A stretch of 64,000 nt of DNA from positions 1 to 64,000 of the forward strand of contig CAVUCE010000007.1 in assembly GCA_963739985.1 (NCBI GenBank). Reading direction: 5' to 3'. Numbering within the stretch: position 1 is the first letter of the stretch; every line of letters begins with the position of its first letter. This stretch comes from CAVUCE01 sp963739985 (GTDB lineage: Bacteria > Bacteroidota > Ignavibacteria > Ignavibacteriales > Ignavibacteriaceae). Made by a program: the position numbers and the translations under genes. Below the pieces are notes generated by a model. It saw only the letters and a list, made by a program, of their open reading frames with translations. It was not told the origin of the DNA and did not search any database. Below, piece after piece: positions 16,394 through 24,995 of this stretch.

Positions 16394-17461
16394 ATGCCTC
16401 AAAAAGTTCGCGGAAGAAGCTCACAATATAATCCTAAAAACCGATTTGAATCAATTTCCGTAGACTATTCTGTATTTGAAGATGACTCGCTTTATTATGA
16501 TTCTCCTGATGAAAGAAAAATTGAGACCATTTTCTATAAAGACGATTCAAAATCCGTAATATCTAAAAACGATAGCGAAGATTTGTATTTCGATTATTCT
16601 TTTAATCCTTATCGAGGCTGCGAACATGGCTGCATATATTGCTATGCTCGTCCCACGCATGAATTTCTGGGATTTTCTTCCGGCCTTGATTTTGAAACTA
16701 AAATAATGGTAAAAGAAGACGCGCCTAAATTGCTTGAAGAAACTTTTAACAAGAAAAATTATTTCCCAAAGATGTTAATGTTTTCCGGAAATACAGATTG
16801 TTATCAGCCTGTTGAAAAAAAATTACAAATTACGCGCAAAGCTTTACAAGTTTGTCTCGATTATAAAAATCCGGTAGCTATCATTACAAAAAATGCTTTG
16901 ATACGGAGAGACATTGATATTCTTTCTGAATTAGCAAAAATGAATCTTATAAATGTGATGATTTCAATTACAAGTTTGAATAAAGAACTTTGCTCAAAAA
17001 TGGAGCCTCGAACATCTGCACCAACTAAAAAACTAGAAGCTATTGCGGAACTGGCTAAAAATAACATTCCGGTTGGTGTTAATGTAGCTCCCATAATTCC
17101 GGGATTAACAGACGAAGAAACTCCTGCAATATTAAAAGCAGCTTCAGAAAATGGTGCAACTTTTGCTAGTTGGATTATGTTAAGACTACCATATTCGGTT
17201 AAAGATTTATTTTTAGAATGGCTTCAAAATGAATTTCCGGATAGAGCTTCAAAGGTAATTAACAAAATAAAAGATGTACGCGGCGGAAAATTAAATGATT
17301 CTGAGTTTGGGAAAAGATTTGTAGGTGAAGGCGAAATTAAGGATGCTATAGAAAACCTTTTCAAAATTTCGTGTAAAAAGTATGGAATAAATAAGCGAAT
17401 TTATGAGTTGTCTACAACACAATTTCAGAATAAGAATAATTCTCAGCTGAATTTATTCTAA
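16394..17461 (+). CDS. Radical SAM protein of the PA0069/Rv2578c family
   Basis: ATG 16394 (MPQKVRGRSSQYNPKNRFE) is chosen because it gives the typical family N-terminus; the longer frame begins 10 codons earlier. The 355-residue protein has the family's cluster motif in the block NPYRGCEHGCIYCYARP (C-x3-C-x2-C, near residues 85-92). This is followed by EFLGFSSGLDFETKI and then MFSGNTDCYQPVE. These proteins are radical SAM enzymes of unknown substrate, distantly related to spore photoproduct lyase. It stands alone with no obvious operon partner. It is separate from, and not closely similar to, the SPL-like protein on the element. Confidence 0.85.
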   Translation: MPQKVRGRSSQYNPKNRFESISVDYSVFEDDSLYYDSPDERKIETIFYKDDSKSVISKNDSEDLYFDYSFNPYRGCEHGCIYCYARPTHEFLGFSSGLDFETKIMVKEDAPKLLEETFNKKNYFPKMLMFSGNTDCYQPVEKKLQITRKALQVCLDYKNPVAIITKNALIRRDIDILSELAKMNLINVMISITSLNKELCSKMEPRTSAPTKKLEAIAELAKNNIPVGVNVAPIIPGLTDEETPAILKAASENGATFASWIMLRLPYSVKDLFLEWLQNEFPDRASKVINKIKDVRGGKLNDSEFGKRFVGEGEIKDAIENLFKISCKKYGINKRIYELSTTQFQNKNNSQLNLF

Positions 17462-17563
17462 TTTAACCTTTTTGTTTTCAATAATTTTGCTCATTTAAGG
17501 CTCAATTTTCTTATTTTTATGAAACTAATTAATTCTTTTATCATCAAATAAAGCAAAAAACTT

Positions 17564-17827
17564 ATGGCTCAGAAAAAAGGCAAACCAAGAGAGAGACAAA
17601 TCGGTAAAACAAAACCTGTTAAAAAACACTTTATTGATCCCAAATATCAAAATACTTTCTGGACTGCCGTTGTAATAATAATTTTAATAGTATTTTTTAT
17701 TGTGAATAATACTCGAAGCGTTCCTGATCACGGACCTTACCCTCCGAGTTATACTCCTTCTTCTGAGAGAGGTCCTGATACAGCAATAAGCAAGAATTTG
17801 CAATTAGATACTAATACAAAAAAATAG
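17564..17827 (+). CDS. Small single-pass membrane protein
   Basis: The product has 87 residues: a basic cytoplasmic N-terminus (about 1-33, rich in Lys/Arg), one hydrophobic helix (about 34-52, VVIIILIVFFIVNN) and a Pro/Ser-rich external tail. I do not recognise a family. It lies 30 bp before the TlpA-like gene in the same direction, so it may be cotranscribed with it. Confidence 0.6.
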   Translation: MAQKKGKPRERQIGKTKPVKKHFIDPKYQNTFWTAVVIIILIVFFIVNNTRSVPDHGPYPPSYTPSSERGPDTAISKNLQLDTNTKK

Positions 17828-17857
17828 TTTAGATTTTTCAAAATATTAGGAGAAAAG

Positions 17858-18409
17858 ATGTTAAAGAAATTAAGCGTTTTTGTGCTGTTGCTATCATCGA
17901 TGGTTTTATTTGGCTGCAATACAAAGAAGGAAGCACCTAAAGAAAATAAAAATATTTCTGCTACCAATGTTGTAAATAAAGATACGGATTCAAGTAATAA
18001 AGCTCCAGATTTTTCTATGGTAGATACAAAAGGTAAAAAAATTACTTTAAGCGATTATAAAGGTCAGGTTGTTCTGTTAGATTTTTGGGCAACATGGTGT
18101 CCGCCTTGTAGAAGAGGAATTCCCGATTTAATTGATCTTCAAAAAACATACAAAGGCAAATTAGTTGTAATTGGTGTTTCATTAGATACTGATTCAAAAT
18201 CTCAAGTTGTTCCTTTCATTAAGAATGTTGGTATAAATTATCCTGTTGTTTACGGAAATGAAAACATAGTTTCCGATTACGGAAATATTGAAAGTATTCC
18301 AACATCATTTGTTATTGATCAGGATGGCAACATTGTAAAAAGACATGTTGGCTTAATGCCTAAAAGCGTGTTGAAGAGCGAAATAGAAACACTTCTTAAA
18401 AAATCGTAA
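17858..18409 (+). CDS. TlpA/ResA-like thiol-disulfide oxidoreductase lipoprotein
   Basis: The 183-residue protein has a lipoprotein signal (LFGC lipobox, Cys 20), a linker of about 25 residues, then a thioredoxin fold. The redox motif is WCPPC (Cys 81 and Cys 84), and a cis-proline segment SIPTSFVID lies near 147-155. TlpA/ResA proteins reduce or oxidise periplasmic thiols, for example during cytochrome c maturation. A good Shine-Dalgarno (aggagaa) precedes the ATG. It is preceded by a small membrane protein and followed by a hairpin. Confidence 0.9.
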   Translation: MLKKLSVFVLLLSSMVLFGCNTKKEAPKENKNISATNVVNKDTDSSNKAPDFSMVDTKGKKITLSDYKGQVVLLDFWATWCPPCRRGIPDLIDLQKTYKGKLVVIGVSLDTDSKSQVVPFIKNVGINYPVVYGNENIVSDYGNIESIPTSFVIDQDGNIVKRHVGLMPKSVLKSEIETLLKKS

Positions 18410-18422
18410 TCTGCTTTTTGAT

Positions 18423-18452
18423 GAGGCAATTTAATATATTTTAAGTTGCCTC
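18423..18452. terminator. Convergent hairpin between tlpA-like and DUF2905 genes
   Basis: GAGGCAA (18423-18429) pairs exactly with TTGCCTC (18446-18452). It lies just after the stop of the TlpA-like gene and before the end of the convergent DUF2905 gene. There is no clear T-run on either side, so the call is tentative. Confidence 0.4.
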
Positions 18453-18475
18453 CGTATATTCTCGCTAAAATATTT

Positions 18476-18700
18476 TTACTTCCTAAAAAGATATAGAATT
18501 AAACTGATAAATAGGCTAAGAATAATTGACGTTACTATTGGAAAATAAAACGTAAAGTTTTTCTTTTTTATAATTATATCTCCGGGAAGCTTTCCTAAAA
18601 ATGGAAGTTTATCACCAAACAAGAAAAACAGTCCCATTATAATTAAGAACGCTCCACCTATTAAAAGTAATTTACCAATTGATTGAAATTCGTTAAACAT
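18476..18700 (-). CDS. DUF2905 family small membrane protein
   Basis: The 74-residue protein has two hydrophobic segments and the conserved core of DUF2905, LGKLPGDIIIKKKN with FPIVTSIILSL. The family has no assigned function. Its N-terminal segment (LLLIGGAFLIIMGLFFL) and the LPFLGKLPGD turn are typical. It stands alone on the minus strand, convergent with the TlpA-like gene. Confidence 0.9.
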   Translation of the reverse strand: MFNEFQSIGKLLLIGGAFLIIMGLFFLFGDKLPFLGKLPGDIIIKKKNFTFYFPIVTSIILSLFISLILYLFRK

Positions 18701-18905
18701 TTGCTTTAATATATAAGTTATTTTTATATAGATAATTACAACATTTAAACTTATTTTCGTAATTATATTTGAAATTAAAATTGCTAAAATTAAAATATTT
18801 TAAAACCGGTTTTAAAATTAGCAAAAATTTGGGATGAAATAACAGCCGTTTTTATCAACCCATAATCTGAGAAGAAAATCACTTCTTGATACCAGGGTTT
18901 TTGTA

Positions 18906-20090
18906 ATGTTTTTAAGTATGGCAACACAAAATTTGTTCTTCAGTTTAAGCAATCCAATAATCATATCGATTTTGTTAAGCCTAGCTTTACTTGGACTAAT
19001 TTATATCTTTTATGTTCACATAATTATCCCGCTTCAAAAAACACACAAAGAAGAAAAGGAAAATTTAGAGTTACGAAATGCCCGGCTAATGGCATTATTT
19101 GCTGAACTGGATCCTGAACCTGTATTTAGATTCGATACGGAAGGATATATCATGATAGCAAATAAAGCGGGAAGAAAATTACTTCCTAATCCCAGATGGG
19201 AAGGTACAAAAGTTGAAGAGATCTTTAAATGTTTACAACATTTTGAACATGATAAATGTATTTCTTTTGGTGAAATTTATCATTACTCAACTCGTATAAA
19301 CAACGGTTACTATGATATAATCGTTAAAGGTGTTCCGGAAATGAATTTCGGACAAATTTATTGTAACGATATTACACAAAGAAAAGTAATTGAAGAAGAA
19401 CTAACGTTTTCAAGAAAAAAATTACGCGACCTATCAAACCATATTCAGAAAGTACAGGAACAAGAAAAGCAAAAAATTTCTATGGAACTTCACGATAATT
19501 TCGGACAAATATTGACATCAATAAAACTTAATCTGGAATTATTAAAAGAAGAAGAAGCTAGAATTGGTTTAAAAGTAGAAAAGATAAAAGATATTTCTGA
19601 ACTAGTTGATCATGCAATGTCGGAGATAAAGGAAATTTCCTACAAACTTAAGCCACGAATCTTGGATGATTTTGGTTTAGTTCCTTCATTAAAACATTTA
19701 TGTACAGAAATTTCGAAGAAGAGCAATATAAAAGGATTCTTTCAAGCTATTAAGTTTGATGAACGCCTTGACTCGGAAGTAGAAACCGGAATTTATAGAA
19801 TTGCGCAGGAAGCTCTTAACAATATTGTAAAACACTCGCGCGCCAAAGAATTTAGTGTTCAATTAGTGAAGCATCCAGGTTTTATAAGACTGATGGTTGA
19901 AGATGACGGAATTGGTTTTGACCCTGAAAGAATTAAGGAAGATAAACATAAAAAAAACAGCATGGGTTTAATGAATATGTCTGAACGAGCATTATCATTT
20001 GATGGCAAACTTATTACCGACTCTCGCGTCGGATCGGGAACAGAAATTATTGTCGAAATACCATTGAAGGAGAAACATGAATCAAATTAA
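18906..20090 (+). CDS. Sensor histidine kinase (NarX-type HisKA_3) with PAS domain
   Basis: The 394-residue protein has one N-terminal membrane segment (about residues 20-40) and a short coiled stretch. A PAS-like domain follows (about 65-165, ending in IYCNDITQRK), then a NarX-type dimerisation domain with the phospho-acceptor His 196 (MELHDNFGQ). The ATP-binding domain shows EALNNIVKHS, DDGIGFDP and GLMNMSERA. It phosphorylates a LuxR-type regulator, and the response regulator starts 14 bp before its stop, so they form a coupled pair. Its N-terminal half is paralogous to that of the kinase beginning near 24.9 kb (shared ALFAELDPEP-type motif). Confidence 0.92.
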   Translation: MFLSMATQNLFFSLSNPIIISILLSLALLGLIYIFYVHIIIPLQKTHKEEKENLELRNARLMALFAELDPEPVFRFDTEGYIMIANKAGRKLLPNPRWEGTKVEEIFKCLQHFEHDKCISFGEIYHYSTRINNGYYDIIVKGVPEMNFGQIYCNDITQRKVIEEELTFSRKKLRDLSNHIQKVQEQEKQKISMELHDNFGQILTSIKLNLELLKEEEARIGLKVEKIKDISELVDHAMSEIKEISYKLKPRILDDFGLVPSLKHLCTEISKKSNIKGFFQAIKFDERLDSEVETGIYRIAQEALNNIVKHSRAKEFSVQLVKHPGFIRLMVEDDGIGFDPERIKEDKHKKNSMGLMNMSERALSFDGKLITDSRVGSGTEIIVEIPLKEKHESN

Positions 20091-20745
20091 AATTTTAATT
20101 GTTGATGATCATTATCTGGTTAGAGCAGGAATAAGAAGTTTGCTTGAAGACTTAAGCGAAATTAAAATAGTTGGTGAAGCAGAAAATGGCAAGGAAGCAA
20201 TTGAGCAAACTGGAAAGCTTTTGCCGGATGTAGTTCTGATTGATATCTCTATGCCGGAGGTTTCGGGAATTGAAGCAACCGGAGTTATTAAAGAGAAATT
20301 TCCGAATACGAATGTTCTGGTTTTAACTATGCACGAAAATGAAGAATATTTTTATAGCGCATTAAAAAAAGGAGCTTCGGGAATTCTTCATAAAAATACG
20401 GGTAAGGATGAAATGATTCTTGCAATAAAAACAGTTGCCGGAGGCAATAAATATTTTGGTACTAGCCTTTCAAAATTAATATTAGAAAGTTTAGTAAGTA
20501 AGCATGAATCGGGGAATGTACAGGGAAACGAAAAAATAATGCTTACAAAACGCGAGAAAGAAGTAATGCATTATATTGCCGAAGGTTTATCAAACCAGGA
20601 AATTGCGGATAAACTAGGTATAAGCGTACGAACAGTCGATTCGCATAAGGGAAACTTAATGCAAAAATTGAATCTGCGAACTTCATCGGCTTTATCAAGA
20701 TATGCATTTGAAAACGATTTTTATTTAAATGATGGGCGAACGTAA
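20077..20745 (+). CDS. NarL/FixJ-type response regulator (LuxR)
   Basis: The 222-residue protein has a receiver domain with phospho-acceptor Asp 56 (VVLIDISMPEVSG) and a C-terminal LuxR helix-turn-helix (LTKREKEVMHYIAEGLSNQE, then VRTVDSHKGNLMQKL). Phosphorylation by the upstream kinase should control DNA binding. The start overlaps the kinase stop by 14 bp. The targets are not visible in the sequence. The tandem membrane-protein array just downstream is one candidate. Confidence 0.93.
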   Translation: MNQIKILIVDDHYLVRAGIRSLLEDLSEIKIVGEAENGKEAIEQTGKLLPDVVLIDISMPEVSGIEATGVIKEKFPNTNVLVLTMHENEEYFYSALKKGASGILHKNTGKDEMILAIKTVAGGNKYFGTSLSKLILESLVSKHESGNVQGNEKIMLTKREKEVMHYIAEGLSNQEIADKLGISVRTVDSHKGNLMQKLNLRTSSALSRYAFENDFYLNDGRT

Positions 20746-20933
20746 ATTTCTTCCGAAAATACTAGAGGTGAAGTCTAAAGTCCTTTTCTTCTTGAAAAAT
20801 AGGAAGACTTCCTACTCTTTTCTAGGTAAAATTACTGATTTTTATTTCCTGCTCAGTTATTATATTCCTAATCATTTTTTAAAAATTATTAAAGTTTCAT
20901 ATTATTTTACCAAAATTGTTTTTAAGGGGAAGT

Positions 20934-21308
20934 GTGGCGGAATTAAAAAAAATCTTAATTGTTGAAGACGACAAAGACACACAAATGTTTTTATCTATTT
21001 TCCTTGGTAAAAAATTTGCTTTATCATTTTGCGGTTCCGAAGTTGGTTTTTATGAAAATCTTTCCAAATCTAAATATGACTTAATCATCATGGATATTTC
21101 TATCAAAGGGAAAAAAGACGGATTACAACTTACTTCTGAACTTAAAACTTCCCCCGAATATAAATTCATTCCTATTATTTGTCTTTCTGCCCACGTGTTG
21201 GAAAGAGATAAAGGAAACGCCTACGATGCCGGTGTTGATTATTTTCTAGAAAAGCCGGTTGGTAACAATCTTTTACTATCAAAAATTGAAGAACTCATCG
21301 GTAAATAA
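20934..21308 (+). CDS. Stand-alone receiver-domain protein, module 1
   Basis: The start is set at GTG 20934 (reads MAELKKILIVEDD). The paralogous receiver at 26172 begins MAELKN and lines up with it, and an aggggaa ribosome-binding site precedes the GTG. The 124-residue CheY-like protein has the acidic pocket EDD (residues 11-13), phospho-acceptor Asp 54 (IIMDIS) and the conserved Lys in LEKPVG. It has no output domain, so it may relay phosphate or bind a partner. It lies about 190 bp after the LuxR-type regulator and just before the membrane-protein array. Confidence 0.88.
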   Translation: MAELKKILIVEDDKDTQMFLSIFLGKKFALSFCGSEVGFYENLSKSKYDLIIMDISIKGKKDGLQLTSELKTSPEYKFIPIICLSAHVLERDKGNAYDAGVDYFLEKPVGNNLLLSKIEELIGK

Positions 21309-21345
21309 AAATTAAAACATTATTTAACCGATCATCATATCTTAT

Positions 21346-21982
21346 TTGGATTTAATGAACTTCCATATCTACATTTACCCTCAGCATGTAAAAAAATCGG
21401 CAAATTTGGGGGCTATATATATTAAAGTATACTCAATAATATTATACATTTCAATATTCGTTTGGACATTAATTCCTTTTAGACAATGGAATCAAAAATA
21501 CTTTTGGTATTTTGTATTTTTAGCAATGATTGATCCATTAACACGAATTTGGGGGCATTTATTTCATTCTAATAATTTTATTATAAGCATTCCTTTTATT
21601 AATGCTCTATTCTCTGATTAATAAAATTTATAAAAAATATAAATTTGTTCTTATTATTATATTTTGCCTCGTCGTTTTGATTTGCCTGATTTATTTCGAT
21701 AATATTGATATGATAATTGTTAGTGAAGTTCTCTTAATTCTAATAATTTGCAATAATAAAAATTTTGATAAAAGAAGTATTTCAGAAGAAGAATAGAAAT
21801 ATTTAATGTTTTATTAATACTTTACGAGTTTCAATATTTTTAAGTATGTTCTATTGTAGCGGCAACATCACCGGTTATTTTATTTTGTTGCAACAACAAT
21901 CTTTGAAATTTTAATAGGTTTAATCTTCTTAATATTTAAACAAAATGATCCAAAAATTAGTTTTAATATTAAAAAACGATAG
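21346..21982 (+). pseudogene. Decayed copy A of the tandem 190-residue membrane protein family
   Basis: The N-terminus is preserved (FVWTLIPFRQWNQKYFWYF and then DPLTRIWGHLFHSN). The frame then changes near 21600, where the coding continues as LFSLINKIYKKYK. About 45 residues of the central/C-terminal part are missing. The family's tail survives separately (IFEILIGLIFLIFKQNDPKI, ending at TAG 21980-21982). It lies directly after the receiver gene and before the first intact copy. Confidence 0.75.
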
Positions 21983-22018
21983 AGAAGCGAGATATCAAAT
22001 AATTAATTCCATTTAAAT

Positions 22019-22594
22019 ATGAACCTAATCGATTTTATAGTTAATACTTCTATGTTTGTTTGGATTCTTGTTCCATTCAGACAATATAAACAAAAGTTAT
22101 TTTGGTTTTTTGTCGTTTTGGCAGCTCCAGATCCTATCACTACAATTTTAAGAGCAATTTTTAATTCTAATAGTAACCTTGTTTATATTTTTGCATCTAT
22201 ACTCATGATCTATACTCTGATTGATTATAAGCGAAATGTAAAAAGAAAAATAATATTCTTTTTCATTTTAACTTTATCAAGTTTAGGTTTAATCGAGAGC
22301 AAAACACCTAATATCGATTTATATTTGACGGTATTTTTGTTAATTGTTATCCTTGGTATCTTTTTTGCGAAAACTGTAATGAGCTTAGTAGAATATCACG
22401 AAATTAAAACATTTTATGCTTTATTAATTCTTTATCAACTAAGTAATATCACAAAAATTCTAAATGTTTTTACCGGTGTGTTTGATGCTTATTTTTATTT
22501 TTATATAACAACTGCATTCGAAATATTAATAGGCATATTTTTTATAATATTTAAACAAGATGACCCTAGAATCAATTTTCTAATTAAGAAATGA
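22019..22594 (+). CDS. Tandem membrane protein copy B (unknown family)
   Basis: The 191-residue protein has about six hydrophobic segments. It starts with VWILVPFRQYKQKLFWFFVVLA-DPITTILR and has a conserved C-terminus (TFYALLILYQLSNITKILN, then a TTAFEILIGIFFIIF helix and DDPRI). I do not recognise the family. The N-terminal PFRQ and C-terminal ILYQLSNITK and DDPRI motifs are shared with copies C and D. It is followed by a 42-bp gap to copy C. It is likely an integral inner-membrane protein, and its role in the neighbouring sensor systems is unknown. Confidence 0.75.
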   Translation: MNLIDFIVNTSMFVWILVPFRQYKQKLFWFFVVLAAPDPITTILRAIFNSNSNLVYIFASILMIYTLIDYKRNVKRKIIFFFILTLSSLGLIESKTPNIDLYLTVFLLIVILGIFFAKTVMSLVEYHEIKTFYALLILYQLSNITKILNVFTGVFDAYFYFYITTAFEILIGIFFIIFKQDDPRINFLIKK

Positions 22595-22692
22595 AAATTT
22601 ATTTAATAACCTAAATCTTAATTATATATAGATCACATGAATCTTGCTTACTCTGTAATGTACTTTTCAATCTTGGTTTGGACATTTGTTCC
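22591..22692 (+). repeat. 102-bp direct repeat, first copy
   Basis: The segment from the stop region of copy B through the leader and the first codons of copy C is nearly identical to 23209-23310, differing at only a few positions. It includes the shared leader ctaaatcttaattatata and the start of the coding sequence. It marks a recent tandem duplication of the gene with its upstream region. Confidence 0.85.
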
Positions 22693-23212
22693 AATTCGTC
22701 AATATCGTCAGAGGCTATTTTGGTTTTTTGTTTTTTTAGCAACACAAGACCCCATCACTTTGATTATAAGAAAAATCTTGAATTCTGGTAGTAATCTTGT
22801 TTTTATTATAGCATCAATTCTTATGATATTTTCTCTAATTGATTATAAGCATAATTTTAAGAGGAAAATTATCTTTCTTAGTATTTTCACTTTATTATGT
22901 GTTGGTTTGATCTTAAGCGGTTTTCATAATATCGATGTTTATATAATTATTCTCGAAGATTTTGCAATCCTTGTAATACTTCTGACAAAATTTGCAGATC
23001 ATCTAACTAAGAATCATGAAATTAAAACCTTTTTTACTTTATTGATCCTTTATCAACTTAATAATATTACTAAGGAACTAAACCTTTTTAGCGGTTTCAT
23101 AAACGCATACTCTTATTTTTATATAACAACAGCGTTCGAAATCTTGATAGGTTTATTTTTTATTATCTTCAAGGAAGATGACCCCAGAATTAATTTTATA
23201 ATTAAAAAATGA
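22637..23212 (+). CDS. Tandem membrane protein copy C (unknown family)
   Basis: This 191-residue paralogue of copies B and D has the same hydrophobic layout and motifs (VPIRQYRQRLFWFFVFLATQ, ILYQLNNITKELN, DDPRI). The leader and first codons are nearly identical to those of copy D. There are no charged catalytic motifs or obvious binding site, so the function cannot be assigned. The gene is intact and follows copy B by 42 bp, suggesting cotranscription of the array. Confidence 0.75.
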   Translation: MNLAYSVMYFSILVWTFVPIRQYRQRLFWFFVFLATQDPITLIIRKILNSGSNLVFIIASILMIFSLIDYKHNFKRKIIFLSIFTLLCVGLILSGFHNIDVYIIILEDFAILVILLTKFADHLTKNHEIKTFFTLLILYQLNNITKELNLFSGFINAYSYFYITTAFEILIGLFFIIFKEDDPRINFIIKK

Positions 23213-23310
23213 AAATTTAATTATTAACCTAAATCTTAATTATATATAGATCACATGAATCTTGCTTACTTTGTATTGTACTTTTCAATCTTGGTTTGGA
23301 CATTTGTTCC
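23209..23310 (+). repeat. 102-bp direct repeat, second copy
   Basis: This is the near-identical counterpart of 22591-22692, spanning the end of copy C, the intergenic leader and the start of copy D. The two repeats are 618 bp apart start to start, which equals one gene plus its spacer. Confidence 0.85.
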
Positions 23311-23827
23311 TATTCGTCAGTATGGGCAGAAGTTATTTTGGTTCTTCCTATTTTTAGCCATGCAAGATCCACTAACTCTTATATTGAGGAAAATATTTCA
23401 TTCAACTAGCAATATTATTTATATAATAGCATCCGTTTTTATGCTGTTCTCTTTATATGAAACGAATTATAAGCAACGAAAAATGATTTTATTTGTGATT
23501 ACTCTTGTAATCTGGATTACTTTATATCAAAACAAGGTCCCCAATATGGATTTTTATCTTGATATCCTGGGAGATACAATAATCTTAGCGGCCATATTTA
23601 AAAAAACAGTTAATCATTTGATAGTATATAAGGAAATAAAAACATTTTTTGCTATACTAATTCTTTATCAACTTAGTAATATCACAAAAGTTCTACATCT
23701 TTTTACAGGTGTTTTAGACGCCTATTTTTATTTCTATTTAACGACAGTATTTGAAATATTGATAGGTTTGTTTTTTATTATCTTCAAAGAAGATGATTTG
23801 CGAATAACAATTAAAATTAGAAAGTGA
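23255..23827 (+). CDS. Tandem membrane protein copy D (unknown family)
   Basis: At 190 residues this is the third intact paralogue. It keeps VPIRQYGQKLFWFFLFLAMQ, TFFAILILYQLSNITKVLH and the TTVFEILIGLFFIIF helix. The middle third (about residues 65-110) is the most divergent part, as between B and C. Divergence in the middle with conserved ends suggests a common scaffold with a variable central part. It is followed by a decayed exported protein and by decayed copy E. Confidence 0.75.
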   Translation: MNLAYFVLYFSILVWTFVPIRQYGQKLFWFFLFLAMQDPLTLILRKIFHSTSNIIYIIASVFMLFSLYETNYKQRKMILFVITLVIWITLYQNKVPNMDFYLDILGDTIILAAIFKKTVNHLIVYKEIKTFFAILILYQLSNITKVLHLFTGVLDAYFYFYLTTVFEILIGLFFIIFKEDDLRITIKIRK

Positions 23828-23957
23828 TTTCAAAAATAAATTGACTTATAATCAACCTTTCATGTTTTTTTTACCATTCATTAAAAAAATGTTGAATTTG
23901 TACACACTGTTGTCTATTTTGCTCGGAATTTAAAACACAATATTCCGGGAGATAATT

Positions 23958-24415
23958 ATGAAGAGATCGAAAATCGGCGTTTTATTAATCACATTTTGTT
24001 TTGTACTAATTTCATCAATGAGTTACGCGCAAAATGCAAAAGCAGTAGGCAAAATATTTACAAAATCAGAAGCAAATGCCAAATTTGGAAAAGTAACAGA
24101 ATCGATAACCCTAAATACCGAGTGTGGTAAAAAAACTAATTGAAAGAACTCCGGAATATTTCCTTTATAACATAATTGATGGCAAACTCATCATTCTTGA
24201 TTCGAATAGAAATATAATTTACGGTCCACAAATTAAATATTTCTAAAGAACAACCTTTTAAATTCTTAAGCACTTCTAAAGTATATGAATTATTAAATGA
24301 TGGCGGCTCTTCCACTACAACTTTTGAAGTTAGAGATAGTGCATTGACTATTACAAATAGTGGATTATCTTTAGATATGTGGTCATTATTGTCCACCAGG
24401 ATGTTTGTAATTTAG
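23958..24415 (+). pseudogene. Frameshifted gene for a small exported protein
   Basis: The first open stretch (23958-24143) encodes a signal peptide (KIGVLLITFCFVLISSMSYAQ) and about 35 further residues. Coding then continues in another frame, VVKKLIERTPEYFLYNIIDG and on to GPQIKYF (about 24125-24246). It shifts again to KEQPFKFLSTSKVYELLNDG, ending at TAG 24413-24415. Joined, the pieces give a secreted protein of about 150 residues of unknown family. Two single-base shifts are enough to break it. A reporter-like or sensor-associated role is possible from its position in the array, but is not supported by any motif. Confidence 0.55.
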
Positions 24416-24423
24416 TCGAAAAG

Positions 24424-24995
24424 ATGATTTTTATATTATCAATTTTTATTTGGGCAATTATTCCATTTCAGACAGTGGAAACAAAAGTATTTTCCATTAT
24501 TTTACTATTACTAGCCATGGTGATATAGTAACTTTGTTTTAAGAAAATTTTTTCATTCAAACAGTAATATCATTTATACGATTTTTTCTTTGTTTTATGG
24601 TCTTATAGTTTATTAAAAATAAATGATCATTCACAGAAAGTTAAATATATCATTTTCTTAATATTTTGATCTTACTTTTAGTTTCCGTATATTACTCAAT
24701 AAGTTAAATTAATTTCGTTTTATTGTCTATATAACATTTATACTTATTACTTGTTATTTTATTAAAAGATATTTATTCCTTAGATTGCATACGAAAAAAA
24801 TCATTAAATATTATTTACATTAATTGCTATATCTTTTATGAAATATCTATAATTACAAAAATATTAAATGTACTACTGGGTTTTGCCGATGCATATACTT
24901 ATTTTTATCTTACAACAGCCTTTGAAATCCTTATCGGAATCTTCTTCATCATATTTAAAGAAGACGACCCCAGAATTGTTTTTAAGATTAGATAA
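24424..24995 (+). pseudogene. Decayed copy E of the tandem membrane protein family
   Basis: The copy begins with IWAIIPFRQWKQKYF at 24424-24510. Stops in all frames then interrupt it, and the family's C-terminus reappears intact at about 24876-24995 (LTTAFEILIGIFFIIFKEDD, then the terminal KIR and stop TAA at 24993-24995). The degenerate middle (24510-24870) contains no other gene. The tail overlaps the start of the second kinase in a different reading frame. Confidence 0.75.

Noticed and set aside
20729..20965. Open frame of 78 residues after the LuxR-type regulator
   Set aside because: It overlaps the end of the regulator and the start of the receiver, has low-complexity Phe/Lys/Leu content and no ribosome-binding site.
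23831..23957. CRISPR-like repeats within the array
   Set aside because: The repeated DNA is tandem gene duplication with full-length coding repeats, not short spaced repeats, and no cas genes are seen.
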